Part shown: positions 55,473 to 63,124 of the stretch, in pieces
Position numbering within the stretch: position 1 is the first letter of the stretch
Layout: each line of letters opens with the position of its first letter
Source of the DNA: Flavobacteria bacterium BAL38
Lineage (GTDB): Bacteria > Bacteroidota > Bacteroidia > Flavobacteriales > Flavobacteriaceae
Assembly: GCA_000169355.1 (NCBI GenBank)
Contig: AAXX01000002.1
Span: forward strand, 466,653 to 530,652
Direction of reading: 5' to 3'
Length of the DNA: 64,000 nucleotides
The notes under the pieces: generated by a model
Databases searched by the model: none
What the model saw: only the letters and a program-made list of their open reading frames with translations
What the model was told of the DNA's origin: nothing
Program-made: the position numbers and the translations under genes

Positions 55473-55571
55473 ATTGTTAAAAACTATATGTTTATAATTA
55501 ATTCTAATCTATTTTTAAGAATTATTTTTAATTAAAAACTTACATTTGCTATTCTTAAAAGATTATAAGTT

Positions 55572-56519
55572 ATGTCAGATACAATTGAAAAAGTAAAATG
55601 TTTAATAATTGGTTCAGGACCTGCAGGATACACCGCAGCTATATATGCAGCAAGAGCAAATATGAATCCTGTTTTATATCAAGGACAACAACCAGGCGGA
55701 CAATTAACAACTACAAATGAAGTTGAAAATTTTCCAGGATATCCTGAAGGAGTAACCGGACCTGATATGATGGTTCAGTTACAAGAGCAGGCAAAACGTT
55801 TTGGCTCTGATATTCGTGATGGATGGGCTACAAAAGTTGATTTCTCTGGAGCTATTCATAAAGTGTGGATTAATGATACTATTGAAATTCATGCGGAAAC
55901 CGTAATTATTTCTACTGGAGCTTCAGCTAAATATTTAGGATTAGAATCGGAACAACATTATTTAAAACTAGGTGGTGGTGTTTCTGCTTGTGCGGTTTGC
56001 GACGGATTTTTCTATAGAAATCAGGAAGTTGTAATTGTTGGAGCAGGAGATAGCGCTTGTGAAGAAGCACATTACTTATCTAAATTATGTAAAAAAGTAA
56101 CGATGTTAGTTCGTAGCGATAAATTTAGAGCATCTAAAATTATGGCAGAGCGTGTACAAAAAACAGAAAACATCGAAATTTTAATGCACACTGAAACCGA
56201 AGAAGTTTTAGGAGACGGACAAGTTGTAACAGGTGTAAGAGCTAAAAATAGAGCAACTGGAGAGTTGATTGATATTCCAGCAACTGGATTCTTCGTAGCG
56301 ATTGGACATAAACCTAACACCGATATTTTTGCAGACTACATTACGTTAGACGAAACAGGTTATATTGTTAATGTGCCAGGAAGTTCAAAAACAAATGTAG
56401 CAGGTGTTTTTGTAGCAGGTGATGCAGCAGATCATGTGTATCGTCAGGCTATTACAGCTGCAGGAACAGGTTGTATGGCGGCTTTAGATGCAGAACGTTA
56501 TATGGCGGCGAAAGAGTAA
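55572..56519 (+). CDS. trxB: Thioredoxin reductase
   Basis: The 315-residue flavoenzyme reduces thioredoxin with NADPH. It has the FAD motif LIIGSGPAGYTAAIYAARAN, QPGGQLTTTNEVENFPGYPE, the redox-active CAVCDGFFYRN near residue 140, the NADPH motif VVIVGAGDSACEEAHYLSKL and AGVFVAGDAADHVYRQAITA. The -7 box TACATTTG (55541-55548) lies 23 bases before the ATG. The IS3 element begins 20 bases after the stop. Confidence 0.97.
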   Translation: MSDTIEKVKCLIIGSGPAGYTAAIYAARANMNPVLYQGQQPGGQLTTTNEVENFPGYPEGVTGPDMMVQLQEQAKRFGSDIRDGWATKVDFSGAIHKVWINDTIEIHAETVIISTGASAKYLGLESEQHYLKLGGGVSACAVCDGFFYRNQEVVIVGAGDSACEEAHYLSKLCKKVTMLVRSDKFRASKIMAERVQKTENIEILMHTETEEVLGDGQVVTGVRAKNRATGELIDIPATGFFVAIGHKPNTDIFADYITLDETGYIVNVPGSSKTNVAGVFVAGDAADHVYRQAITAAGTGCMAALDAERYMAAKE

Positions 56520-56579
56520 TCGATAATTTTATAATGAGTTGTCCTAAAAAAGGTTGACTCGTTAATAATTCAAATATAG

Positions 56580-57461
56580 TTAAATCGTAACAGAATTAAT
56601 TCTGTTACGATTTATTTTTCCCCATTGTTTTAAATGTATTGTTTTTTGTTGATGTGCTTGGTTTGGAGTTATCATATTAATTGACATATGTATTCTAAAA
56701 TTGTTGTATAAACTAATGGCTTGTGTGACTTGTTTTTTTAAATTTTGATAATTTTCAAAGATTTCATGTAAACCAAATTCTTCTTTTAAAATTCCATTTA
56801 CTCTTTCAGCTATTGCATTTTCATATGGATCGTATTCTTGTGTCATACTAATTAAAATATTGTTTTTCTTTAACAAATCAGTATACTCTTTACTACAATA
56901 TTGTAAACCTCTGTCAGAATGGTGAATGAGTTTATTTTTTGTTTTCCTGTCAATCAAAGCCATTTCTAAAGCTTTTACTGTATTTGAACTCATTAAATTA
57001 TCTGATAGTTGATAACCAACGATTTTCTTGGAACAAGCATCAGTGAGTAAATGCAAATAATATGTTTTCTCTTTTGTTCGTAAATAAGTTATATCAGCAA
57101 CCCAAACTTGTTCAGGTCTGTTAAGTTCTAAATTGCTTATTAAATTTGAATAGCGTTTCATCCAATGTCTTGAGTTTGTTGTTTTGTAATATCTTCGAGC
57201 TTTAGGAACTTGTAAATATTCCGCTTTTAAAAAATCTAAAAAATTATCTCGACCAATTAATATATGATGTTTTATAAATTCATCTTGTAACATTAAATAA
57301 AGTTTTTTACCACCTGTTCGGGGTAATTGCTTACGAATATTTACAACTAAACTTCTTAATAATTCTGAATTGTATTTAGATATTTTAATTTTTGATTTTC
57401 GCTTGTAAAATGCCTGTTTTGTATATCCAAACAGTTCGCATAACTCATAAGTAGTCAACAA
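56580..57461 (-). CDS. IS3-family transposase OrfB (DDE integrase)
   Basis: The 293-residue protein has an N-terminal HTH_21-like part, then the rve integrase core with the DDE triad visible as VWVADITYL, HHSDRGLQY and ENAIAERVNGILKEEF. The catalytic residues are all present, so the protein looks functional. It is in the -1 frame relative to orfA. The first in-frame start is TTG at 57461; upstream the frame is open only to a TAA at 57491-57489. Confidence 0.92.
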   Translation of the reverse strand: MLTTYELCELFGYTKQAFYKRKSKIKISKYNSELLRSLVVNIRKQLPRTGGKKLYLMLQDEFIKHHILIGRDNFLDFLKAEYLQVPKARRYYKTTNSRHWMKRYSNLISNLELNRPEQVWVADITYLRTKEKTYYLHLLTDACSKKIVGYQLSDNLMSSNTVKALEMALIDRKTKNKLIHHSDRGLQYCSKEYTDLLKKNNILISMTQEYDPYENAIAERVNGILKEEFGLHEIFENYQNLKKQVTQAISLYNNFRIHMSINMITPNQAHQQKTIHLKQWGKINRNRINSVTI

Positions 57462-57472
57462 ACTAATTGTGT

Positions 57473-57847
57473 TTATTTCTTCGACTGCTTAGAACCAGAC
57501 TTTTTTACAATATCAATTTTAAGTTCGCGTTCGGCTATTTCGATAAATCGTTTGAATACTTTTAACTCTTCTTCTTTTTTAGTTAATTGAGCTTCTAGCT
57601 CTTTTATACGTTGTTGTTGAGGATCTTTCATAGGACGACCAAATGTTATTTTATCTTCATAGGTAAATTTACCATATTTTTTTAACCATCTTGGTATACA
57701 ACTATTACCTAAAATATTGTAGCGTCTTCGAAGTTCTGCTTTTGTAAATAAACCCCTTTCAAATTCACTTACAACTTGCCGTTTAAATGCTTCACTGTAA
57801 ATTTGTGGAGTACTCTCAATTTTTGAAGTTTTCTTTTTTGTTGACAT
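57473..57847 (-). CDS. IS3-family OrfA (helix-turn-helix protein)
   Basis: The 124-residue protein has a helix-turn-helix (YSEAFKRQVVSEFERGLFTK; RYNILGNSCIPRWLKKYG) and a C-terminal leucine-zipper-like helix (QQRIKELEAQLTKKEEELKV). It binds the element's ends and, fused to OrfB by -1 frameshifting in most IS3 elements, forms the active transposase. Here the slippery A-AAA-AAG occurs at 57506-57500, but the -1 frame meets a TAA four codons later, so that site cannot make a fusion in this copy. Confidence 0.9.
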   Translation of the reverse strand: MSTKKKTSKIESTPQIYSEAFKRQVVSEFERGLFTKAELRRRYNILGNSCIPRWLKKYGKFTYEDKITFGRPMKDPQQQRIKELEAQLTKKEEELKVFKRFIEIAERELKIDIVKKSGSKQSKK

Positions 57848-57892
57848 ATTATGTAATATTTAGTCAACTTATTTCAGGACAAGACAAAATAT

Positions 57893-57924
57893 AAAAAAGC
57901 TCCTATTGAAAAATAGGAGCTTTT
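57893..57924 (-). terminator. Intrinsic terminator after the long-form gap gene
   Basis: AAAGCTCCTATT (57896-57907) pairs perfectly with AATAGGAGCTTT (57912-57923). On the minus strand a T-run follows the stem. Confidence 0.9.
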
Positions 57925-57942
57925 GGTTTTTATGAGCATCTA

Positions 57943-59391
57943 CTAATAGTAGCTGTATCTTCTTACTTTAGCAATATACTTAGCTAAACGAATAACTTGG
58001 TGGCTATAACCGTATTCGTTATCGTACCATACATACATTACAATGTTTTTTCCGTCTCCAGAAACAATGGTTGCGTTACTATCAAAAATAGCAGGAGCTG
58101 ATGTTCCTACAATATCTGAAGATACTAATTCATTATTTAATGAATATTTAATTTGCTCTACAAGATCGCCTTCTAAAGCATATTTTTTCATAATGTTGTT
58201 TACTTCATCAATAGAAGTGTTTTTTCCAACTTCTAAATTCAATACTACTAATGATCCATTAGGAACTGGAACACGAATTGCATTTGAAGTTAATTTTCCA
58301 GCTAATGCAGGTAATGCTTTTGCAACGGCACTTCCGGCACCAGTTTCAGTAATAACCATATTTAAAGCAGCAGCACGACCTCTACGGTATTTTTTGTGCA
58401 TGTTATCTACTAAGTTTTGGTCATTTGTATAAGCGTGAATTGTTTCTAAATGTCCTTTTACAACACCTAAAGTATCTTCAACAGCTTTTAAAACTGGAGT
58501 AATAGCATTTGTTGTACAAGAAGCTGCAGAGAAAATATTTACTTCATCTGGATTATAATCTTCATGATTTACTCCGTAAACAATATTAGGAACTCCTTTT
58601 CCAGGTGCTGTTAATAAAACTTTATCAGCCCCTTTTGAAGTTAAATGACGTTTTAATGCTTCTTCTGTAGTGAATGCTCCTGTGTTATCAATTACTAATG
58701 CATCTTCAATGCCATATGCTGTATAATCAATTTCTTCTGGAGAATTAGCTGTAATGATATGAACGGTTGTTCCATTAATTATTAAAGCATTATTTTCTGA
58801 ATCTGCAATTACAGAACCTGGAAAATCACCATGAACAGAATCGTAACGCAATAATGAAGCTCTTTTTTCTAATAAAACTGCGTCATTTTTATCTCTAGTT
58901 ACTATAGCTCTTAAACGTAATTGTTGTCCTTTTCCAATTTTAGACATGATTTCACGAGCTAATAAACGACCAATTCTACCAAAACCATAAAGAACCACAT
59001 CCTTTGGTTTTATTTCTTGAAAGTTTTTAGCATTTTTTAATTTGTCAATTACAAAGGCTTTTGCATCATTGTATTTGTCATCTTCTAAATGATATTCGTA
59101 AGTTAATTTTCCAATATCAATTCTTGAAGGTGGTAAATCTAAATCAACAATTGCACTTGCAATTTCAACGGAATCAAAAACGTTAATAGGCTTTTCAACA
59201 AAAGCACCAGCGTATTCGTGTAAGTTAATGATTTCACTTACGTTTTTGTCAATCAATTGATTGCGGAATAGAACCAATTCAATTGATTTGTCATACCATA
59301 AATCACTGATGATTTTAATGAATTCTACACCAGCTTTTCTTCTGTCTGCCTGAAAAGCTAATTCTTTTTCGTATAAAGAGATATTGCTCAT
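57943..59391 (-). CDS. gap: Glyceraldehyde-3-phosphate dehydrogenase, long form
   Basis: The 482-residue enzyme has an N-terminal extension of about 125 residues, then the GAPDH core: VVLYGFGRIGRLLAREI, AASCTTNAITPVLKAVEDTL with the catalytic cysteine, ETIHAYTNDQNLVDNMHKKY and VWYDNEYGYSHQVIRLA. Where the standard enzyme at 22062 has Asp after the second strand, this one reads AIVTRDKND, an arginine at that place, which suggests NADP use and a biosynthetic or gluconeogenic role (inference). The start at 59391 (MSNISLYEKELAF) fits a promoter at 59419-59449. Confidence 0.93.
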   Translation of the reverse strand: MSNISLYEKELAFQADRRKAGVEFIKIISDLWYDKSIELVLFRNQLIDKNVSEIINLHEYAGAFVEKPINVFDSVEIASAIVDLDLPPSRIDIGKLTYEYHLEDDKYNDAKAFVIDKLKNAKNFQEIKPKDVVLYGFGRIGRLLAREIMSKIGKGQQLRLRAIVTRDKNDAVLLEKRASLLRYDSVHGDFPGSVIADSENNALIINGTTVHIITANSPEEIDYTAYGIEDALVIDNTGAFTTEEALKRHLTSKGADKVLLTAPGKGVPNIVYGVNHEDYNPDEVNIFSAASCTTNAITPVLKAVEDTLGVVKGHLETIHAYTNDQNLVDNMHKKYRRGRAAALNMVITETGAGSAVAKALPALAGKLTSNAIRVPVPNGSLVVLNLEVGKNTSIDEVNNIMKKYALEGDLVEQIKYSLNNELVSSDIVGTSAPAIFDSNATIVSGDGKNIVMYVWYDNEYGYSHQVIRLAKYIAKVRRYSYY

Positions 59392-59418
59392 GAAATAATT
59401 ATGTGTTGTTTTGTGGTG

Positions 59419-59449
59419 CAAAAGTATATATTTCAAACGTTTTCGTAAA
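59419..59449 (-). promoter_or_regulatory. Promoter of the long-form gap gene
   Basis: On the minus strand TTTA (59449-59446), 19 bases and TACTTTTG (59426-59419) match the Bacteroidota consensus with one change in the -33 box. The start codon is 28 bases downstream. Confidence 0.65.
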
Positions 59450-59539
59450 ATTTATTTTTATTTTTTTTAGTGTTTTAAAATGAATTTTTAAATGGCTCTT
59501 TTTATTTTGTTTATTTTTCTATTTTTGAAAAAAAATGAA

Positions 59540-60175
59540 ATGAAACTAAAATTCATATATATCTTTTGCCTTTTGTTTTTTGGTTTTGGTTATTCTCAAG
59601 ATTCAATTCCTAAATATAAGTGGTTAAGAACAGGTTTGGTTTTTGGTTATGCCTCTCAGAATACTTTTATAAATCAAGATTCAGATTATACTTATGAAAC
59701 AAAGTGTATTAAATTTTCTAATCATTTTAATCTCTCTAAAAAGAGAAAACATTCATGGGAAATCTTAATCGAGCCAAGTTATTATAGATCCAAACATCAG
59801 TTGTTAAATTATTGGTTTATTAGTCATACAGTTGAAAATGGTGATGAACTTAGAGCTAAATTTATGCCTCTAAAATCGATGAATGAATATGTTTTAAATG
59901 TAGGAGTTGTTTACAGACGATATTTAAATTTAAATTCATCAGTATTTGCAACATTAAACTCGGGTCCAATGTATATTGATACTGATACAGAACGATTAAA
60001 GAAAGGATTTGCTTTTAGTGATATTCTTACATTTGGATACAATTACAAATTGAAAAATGTATCTTTTGATACAAAATGTGTGTTTAGACATGTTTCAAAT
60101 GCAGATCTTCAAAAGCCAAATTTTGGACTAAATTCCGTAGGGTTTGAATTTGGAACCTATTTTGAGCTCAATTAA
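59540..60175 (+). CDS. PagL-like acyloxyacyl hydrolase (lipid A 3-O-deacylase family)
   Basis: The 211-residue protein has a signal peptide (FIYIFCLLFFGFGYSQ) and alternating beta-strand pattern of an eight-stranded outer-membrane barrel. Near the C-terminus CVFRHVSNADLQKPNFGLNS carries the PagL catalytic His-x-Ser-Asn motif, and the final FELN follows GFEFGTYF, a barrel end strand. PagL removes the 3-O acyl chain from lipid A. The ATG at 59540 gives a normal signal peptide; the frame start at 59492 adds 16 hydrophobic residues. The -7 box TATTTTTG (59520-59527) lies 12 bases upstream. Confidence 0.78.
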   Translation: MKLKFIYIFCLLFFGFGYSQDSIPKYKWLRTGLVFGYASQNTFINQDSDYTYETKCIKFSNHFNLSKKRKHSWEILIEPSYYRSKHQLLNYWFISHTVENGDELRAKFMPLKSMNEYVLNVGVVYRRYLNLNSSVFATLNSGPMYIDTDTERLKKGFAFSDILTFGYNYKLKNVSFDTKCVFRHVSNADLQKPNFGLNSVGFEFGTYFELN

Positions 60176-60236
60176 ATAAAAATCGTAACACCTATTAAGT
60201 ATTGCGATTGTATTTAAAAAGAATTTAGTTTGAATT

Positions 60237-61616
60237 TTACATGATGATGCTATACATTTGACCGTTTTTGGAAATGATCTGATATCTTGCTTTTTGATTT
60301 TCTTTTTTAGCCAAATAACTAGACACCGTTTCCATATCTTTTGCTTTGTTGCCATCAATGCTTAAAATTACTGCGCCATCTAAAATATCGCTATATTCTG
60401 CATATTCAGGATTATTCACTTTTTTAATTTTGATGCCTTCCTTTATATTAAATTGTTTTTTATCAGAAGCATCAATGTCTTCAAACTCAATTCCATTGAA
60501 CTCGTAATTCAAAATTTCTTTTTTGGTTAACTTTACAGGAAGTATTTTTTGTTTTCCATCTCGTAATACACTTACTTGTATTATATCGTTAGGTCGTTTT
60601 GTATTAATATAAGCTGATAATTCAGCAAAACCATTTATTTTTTTATCGTCTAATTGTACAATAATATCACCTTTTGTTAATCCTGCTTTTTCAGCCCCCG
60701 AATTTTTAGTTATCTTATTGATATAGAAACCTTGTGTTTCTTTTATTCCTAATTCTTTTGCGTAGTTCGAATTCAATTCGCCACCTTCAACGCCTAATAC
60801 ACCGCGTTGCACATTTCCAAACTGCATTAAATCTTCTATGATTTTTCTAGTTAAATTCGATGGAACAGCAAACGAATAACCCGCATAGCTTCCTGTTGGC
60901 GAAGAAATCATGGTGTTAATTCCTACTAATTCGCCACGGGTGTTTACTAAGGCACCACCACTGTTTCCAGGATTAACTGCAGCATCGGTTTGGATAAAAG
61001 ATTGAATGCCGTTGTTTGATAAATTTCTAGCTTTTGCCGAAACAATTCCAGCCGTAACAGTAGAATTTAAGTTATACGGATTCCCAACTGCCAAAACCCA
61101 TTCGCCAACTTTAATAGCATCAGAATCTCCAAAAAACACATAGGGTAATTTTTCATCAGCATCTACTTTTAAAAGCGCAATATCCATTTTAGAATCGGTT
61201 CCAACTAATTTAGCCTTGTACGATTTGTTGTCGTTTAATGTAACCTCTAATTCCGTCGCATCTTGAATTACGTGGTTGTTTGTAACAATATAGCCGTCTT
61301 CGGTAATAATTACTCCAGAACCTGTACCAATTTGCGTTTGTTCTCTGTCACCTCTATAACCATACATAAAATCAATAATATTACCAGGAACTTTTGATAC
61401 ACTTACATTTTTTACGTGTACAACTGCGTGAACTGTATTTTCTGCTGCAGCTGTAAAATCTATGTTTTCAGCTCCTAGGCTTACATTTTTAGCGTAATTA
61501 GTTGATGCAAGTGTAATTTTGCCTGCGTTATTTGGTTCTAAAAAGAATTTGTAAGCGCCTAATGTTACGGCACCACTAAATAATGATACGAATACTAAAC
61601 TTCCAAATTTTTTCAT
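60237..61616 (-). CDS. DegP/HtrA-type periplasmic serine protease
   Basis: The 459-residue protein has a signal anchor (SLVFVSLFSGAVTLGAYKFF), a trypsin-like domain with the triad His115 (VTNNHVIQDA), Asp145 (SKMDIALLK) and Ser219 (NPGNSGGALV), and two PDZ domains (about 275-365 and 385-455). It degrades or holds misfolded envelope proteins. A -7 box TAATTTTG on this strand (61646-61639) lies 22 bases before the start. The gene is convergent with the PagL-like gene. Confidence 0.94.
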   Translation of the reverse strand: MKKFGSLVFVSLFSGAVTLGAYKFFLEPNNAGKITLASTNYAKNVSLGAENIDFTAAAENTVHAVVHVKNVSVSKVPGNIIDFMYGYRGDREQTQIGTGSGVIITEDGYIVTNNHVIQDATELEVTLNDNKSYKAKLVGTDSKMDIALLKVDADEKLPYVFFGDSDAIKVGEWVLAVGNPYNLNSTVTAGIVSAKARNLSNNGIQSFIQTDAAVNPGNSGGALVNTRGELVGINTMISSPTGSYAGYSFAVPSNLTRKIIEDLMQFGNVQRGVLGVEGGELNSNYAKELGIKETQGFYINKITKNSGAEKAGLTKGDIIVQLDDKKINGFAELSAYINTKRPNDIIQVSVLRDGKQKILPVKLTKKEILNYEFNGIEFEDIDASDKKQFNIKEGIKIKKVNNPEYAEYSDILDGAVILSIDGNKAKDMETVSSYLAKKENQKARYQIISKNGQMYSIIM

Positions 61617-61693
61617 GATTTCTATATTTTTGTTTACTCAAAATTAAAATAAAAAATAATTCATAAAATCACTTTAACGCTCGATTAACAATG

Positions 61694-61724
61694 TTTAACA
61701 TCTTATTAATAATTTGTACTTTTG
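61694..61724 (+). promoter_or_regulatory. Promoter of dapF
   Basis: TTTA (61694-61697), exactly 19 bases and TACTTTTG (61717-61724) fit the Bacteroidota consensus with one change. The dapF start is 15 bases downstream. Confidence 0.7.
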
Positions 61725-61739
61725 TGTAAATTAATTACT

Positions 61740-62528
61740 ATGCAAATTTCATTTTATAAATATCAAGGAACTGGAAACGATTTTGTTATGATTGATAATC
61801 GATCTGAATTTTTTCCAAAAAAAGATACTAACTTAATTAAGCAACTTTGTGATAGAAGATTTGGTATTGGCGGTGATGGTTTGATTTTGCTGGAAAACCA
61901 TCCACAATATGATTTTAAAATGGTTTACTATAATTCGGATGGTAATGAAAGTTCGATGTGTGGTAATGGAGGTAGATGCTTGGTTGCATTTGCCAAACAA
62001 ATGGGTGTTGTCGAAAATAAAGCCGAGTTTGAAGCGGTTGATGGTTATCATTACGCAACTTTAGATGCTAAAGGAATTGTAGCGCTACAAATGAAAGATG
62101 TAGATACCGTTAATCAACAAGAAAATTATACTTTTTTAAATACGGGTTCGCCACATCATGTGCAATTAGTAGACAATTTAGTAGAATTGGATATTAAAAC
62201 AGAAGGAGCAAAAATTCGTTATTCTGATTTGTATGGAGATGCAGGTAGTAATGTAAATTTTGTAAGCCAATTAGAAAATGACATTTTTGCTGTTCGCACC
62301 TATGAAAGAGGAGTAGAAGATGAAACCTTATCTTGTGGAACAGGTGTAACAGCAGTTGCTATTGCCATGCATCAAACCGGAAAAACAAGTAATAATATTA
62401 TAGATTTGAATGTTGAAGGCGGAAAATTAAAAGTGCAATTTGATGTTGATAAGGGAAATTATACCAATGTTTTCTTAATTGGACCTGCTACTTTTGTTTT
62501 TGAAGGAAAAATTGATTTAGATTTTTGA
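61740..62528 (+). CDS. dapF: Diaminopimelate epimerase
   Basis: DapF converts L,L- to meso-diaminopimelate for peptidoglycan and lysine. The 262-residue protein has FYKYQGTGNDFVMIDNR and the two catalytic cysteines in MCGNGGRCLVAFAKQM and SCGTGVTAVAIAMH. The start at 61740 (MQISFYKYQGTGND) is preferred because a longer frame from 61722 begins inside the -7 box. The acetyltransferase and mltG follow on the same strand, so these may form one transcript. Confidence 0.97.
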   Translation: MQISFYKYQGTGNDFVMIDNRSEFFPKKDTNLIKQLCDRRFGIGGDGLILLENHPQYDFKMVYYNSDGNESSMCGNGGRCLVAFAKQMGVVENKAEFEAVDGYHYATLDAKGIVALQMKDVDTVNQQENYTFLNTGSPHHVQLVDNLVELDIKTEGAKIRYSDLYGDAGSNVNFVSQLENDIFAVRTYERGVEDETLSCGTGVTAVAIAMHQTGKTSNNIIDLNVEGGKLKVQFDVDKGNYTNVFLIGPATFVFEGKIDLDF

Positions 62529-62582
62529 TTGAAGAGTAACGATTTTTGATTTTTGAACTTGTATTTGAACTTGTAATTGATA

Positions 62583-63113
62583 ATGATAACATTAAAAGGA
62601 ACTAATATATACCTACGCGCACTCGAACCTGAAGATTTGGATTTTATCTATGCTATAGAAAATAACGAATCGGTGTGGGAAGTTAGCAATACACAAACAC
62701 CATATAGTCGTTTTTTAATTCGTCAGTATTTAGAAAATGCACATCAAGATATTTATGAAGCCAAACAATTACGTTTAGCCATTTGTTTAACTGGTAGTTT
62801 TGAAACAATCGGATTAATCGATTTGTTCGATTTTGATCCTAAAAATAATAGAGCTGGTGTTGGTATTGTTATTTCAAATGAAACGAATCGAAATTCAGGA
62901 ATTGGTTCAGAATCATTACAACTTGTTATTAATTATGCTTTTCATCATTTACAATTACATCAATTATATGCAAATATTGGGAACAATAATGAAATTAGTA
63001 TAGCTCTTTTTACTAAATTTGGCTTTGAAAAAACAGGAGTTAAAAAAGATTGGAATAAAATGAACAATCAATATGAAGATGAAATTTTATATCAATTAAT
63101 CAATAAATACTAA
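62583..63113 (+). CDS. GNAT family N-acetyltransferase (RimJ/RimL type)
   Basis: The 176-residue protein begins ITLKGTNIYLRALEPEDLDF, has GVGIVISNETNRNSGIGSES for acetyl-CoA binding (about residues 91-110) and NEISIALFTKFGFEKTGVKK. This is the pattern of RimJ/RimL-like transferases, which act on protein N-termini, amino sugars or antibiotics; the substrate is not evident. The ATG at 62583 is used, not an upstream TTG. The 54-base gap after dapF consists of GAACTTGTATTTGAACTTGT-like words. Confidence 0.87.
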   Translation: MITLKGTNIYLRALEPEDLDFIYAIENNESVWEVSNTQTPYSRFLIRQYLENAHQDIYEAKQLRLAICLTGSFETIGLIDLFDFDPKNNRAGVGIVISNETNRNSGIGSESLQLVINYAFHHLQLHQLYANIGNNNEISIALFTKFGFEKTGVKKDWNKMNNQYEDEILYQLINKY

Positions 63114-63124
63114 AACTGTACCCC

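Larger units (their letters stand above)
56540..57881 (-). mobile_element. IS3-family insertion sequence with intact ends
   Basis: The ends are 21-bp imperfect inverted repeats (18 of 21 match), at 56539-56559 and 57862-57882. They start TTGTCCT and end GTTGACT inward, giving the TG...CA termini of IS3 elements. The 1342-bp element carries orfA and orfB on the minus strand. I see no convincing 3-4 bp target duplication (AGT left, AGA right). It sits between trxB and the gap terminator and disrupts no gene. Confidence 0.88.
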
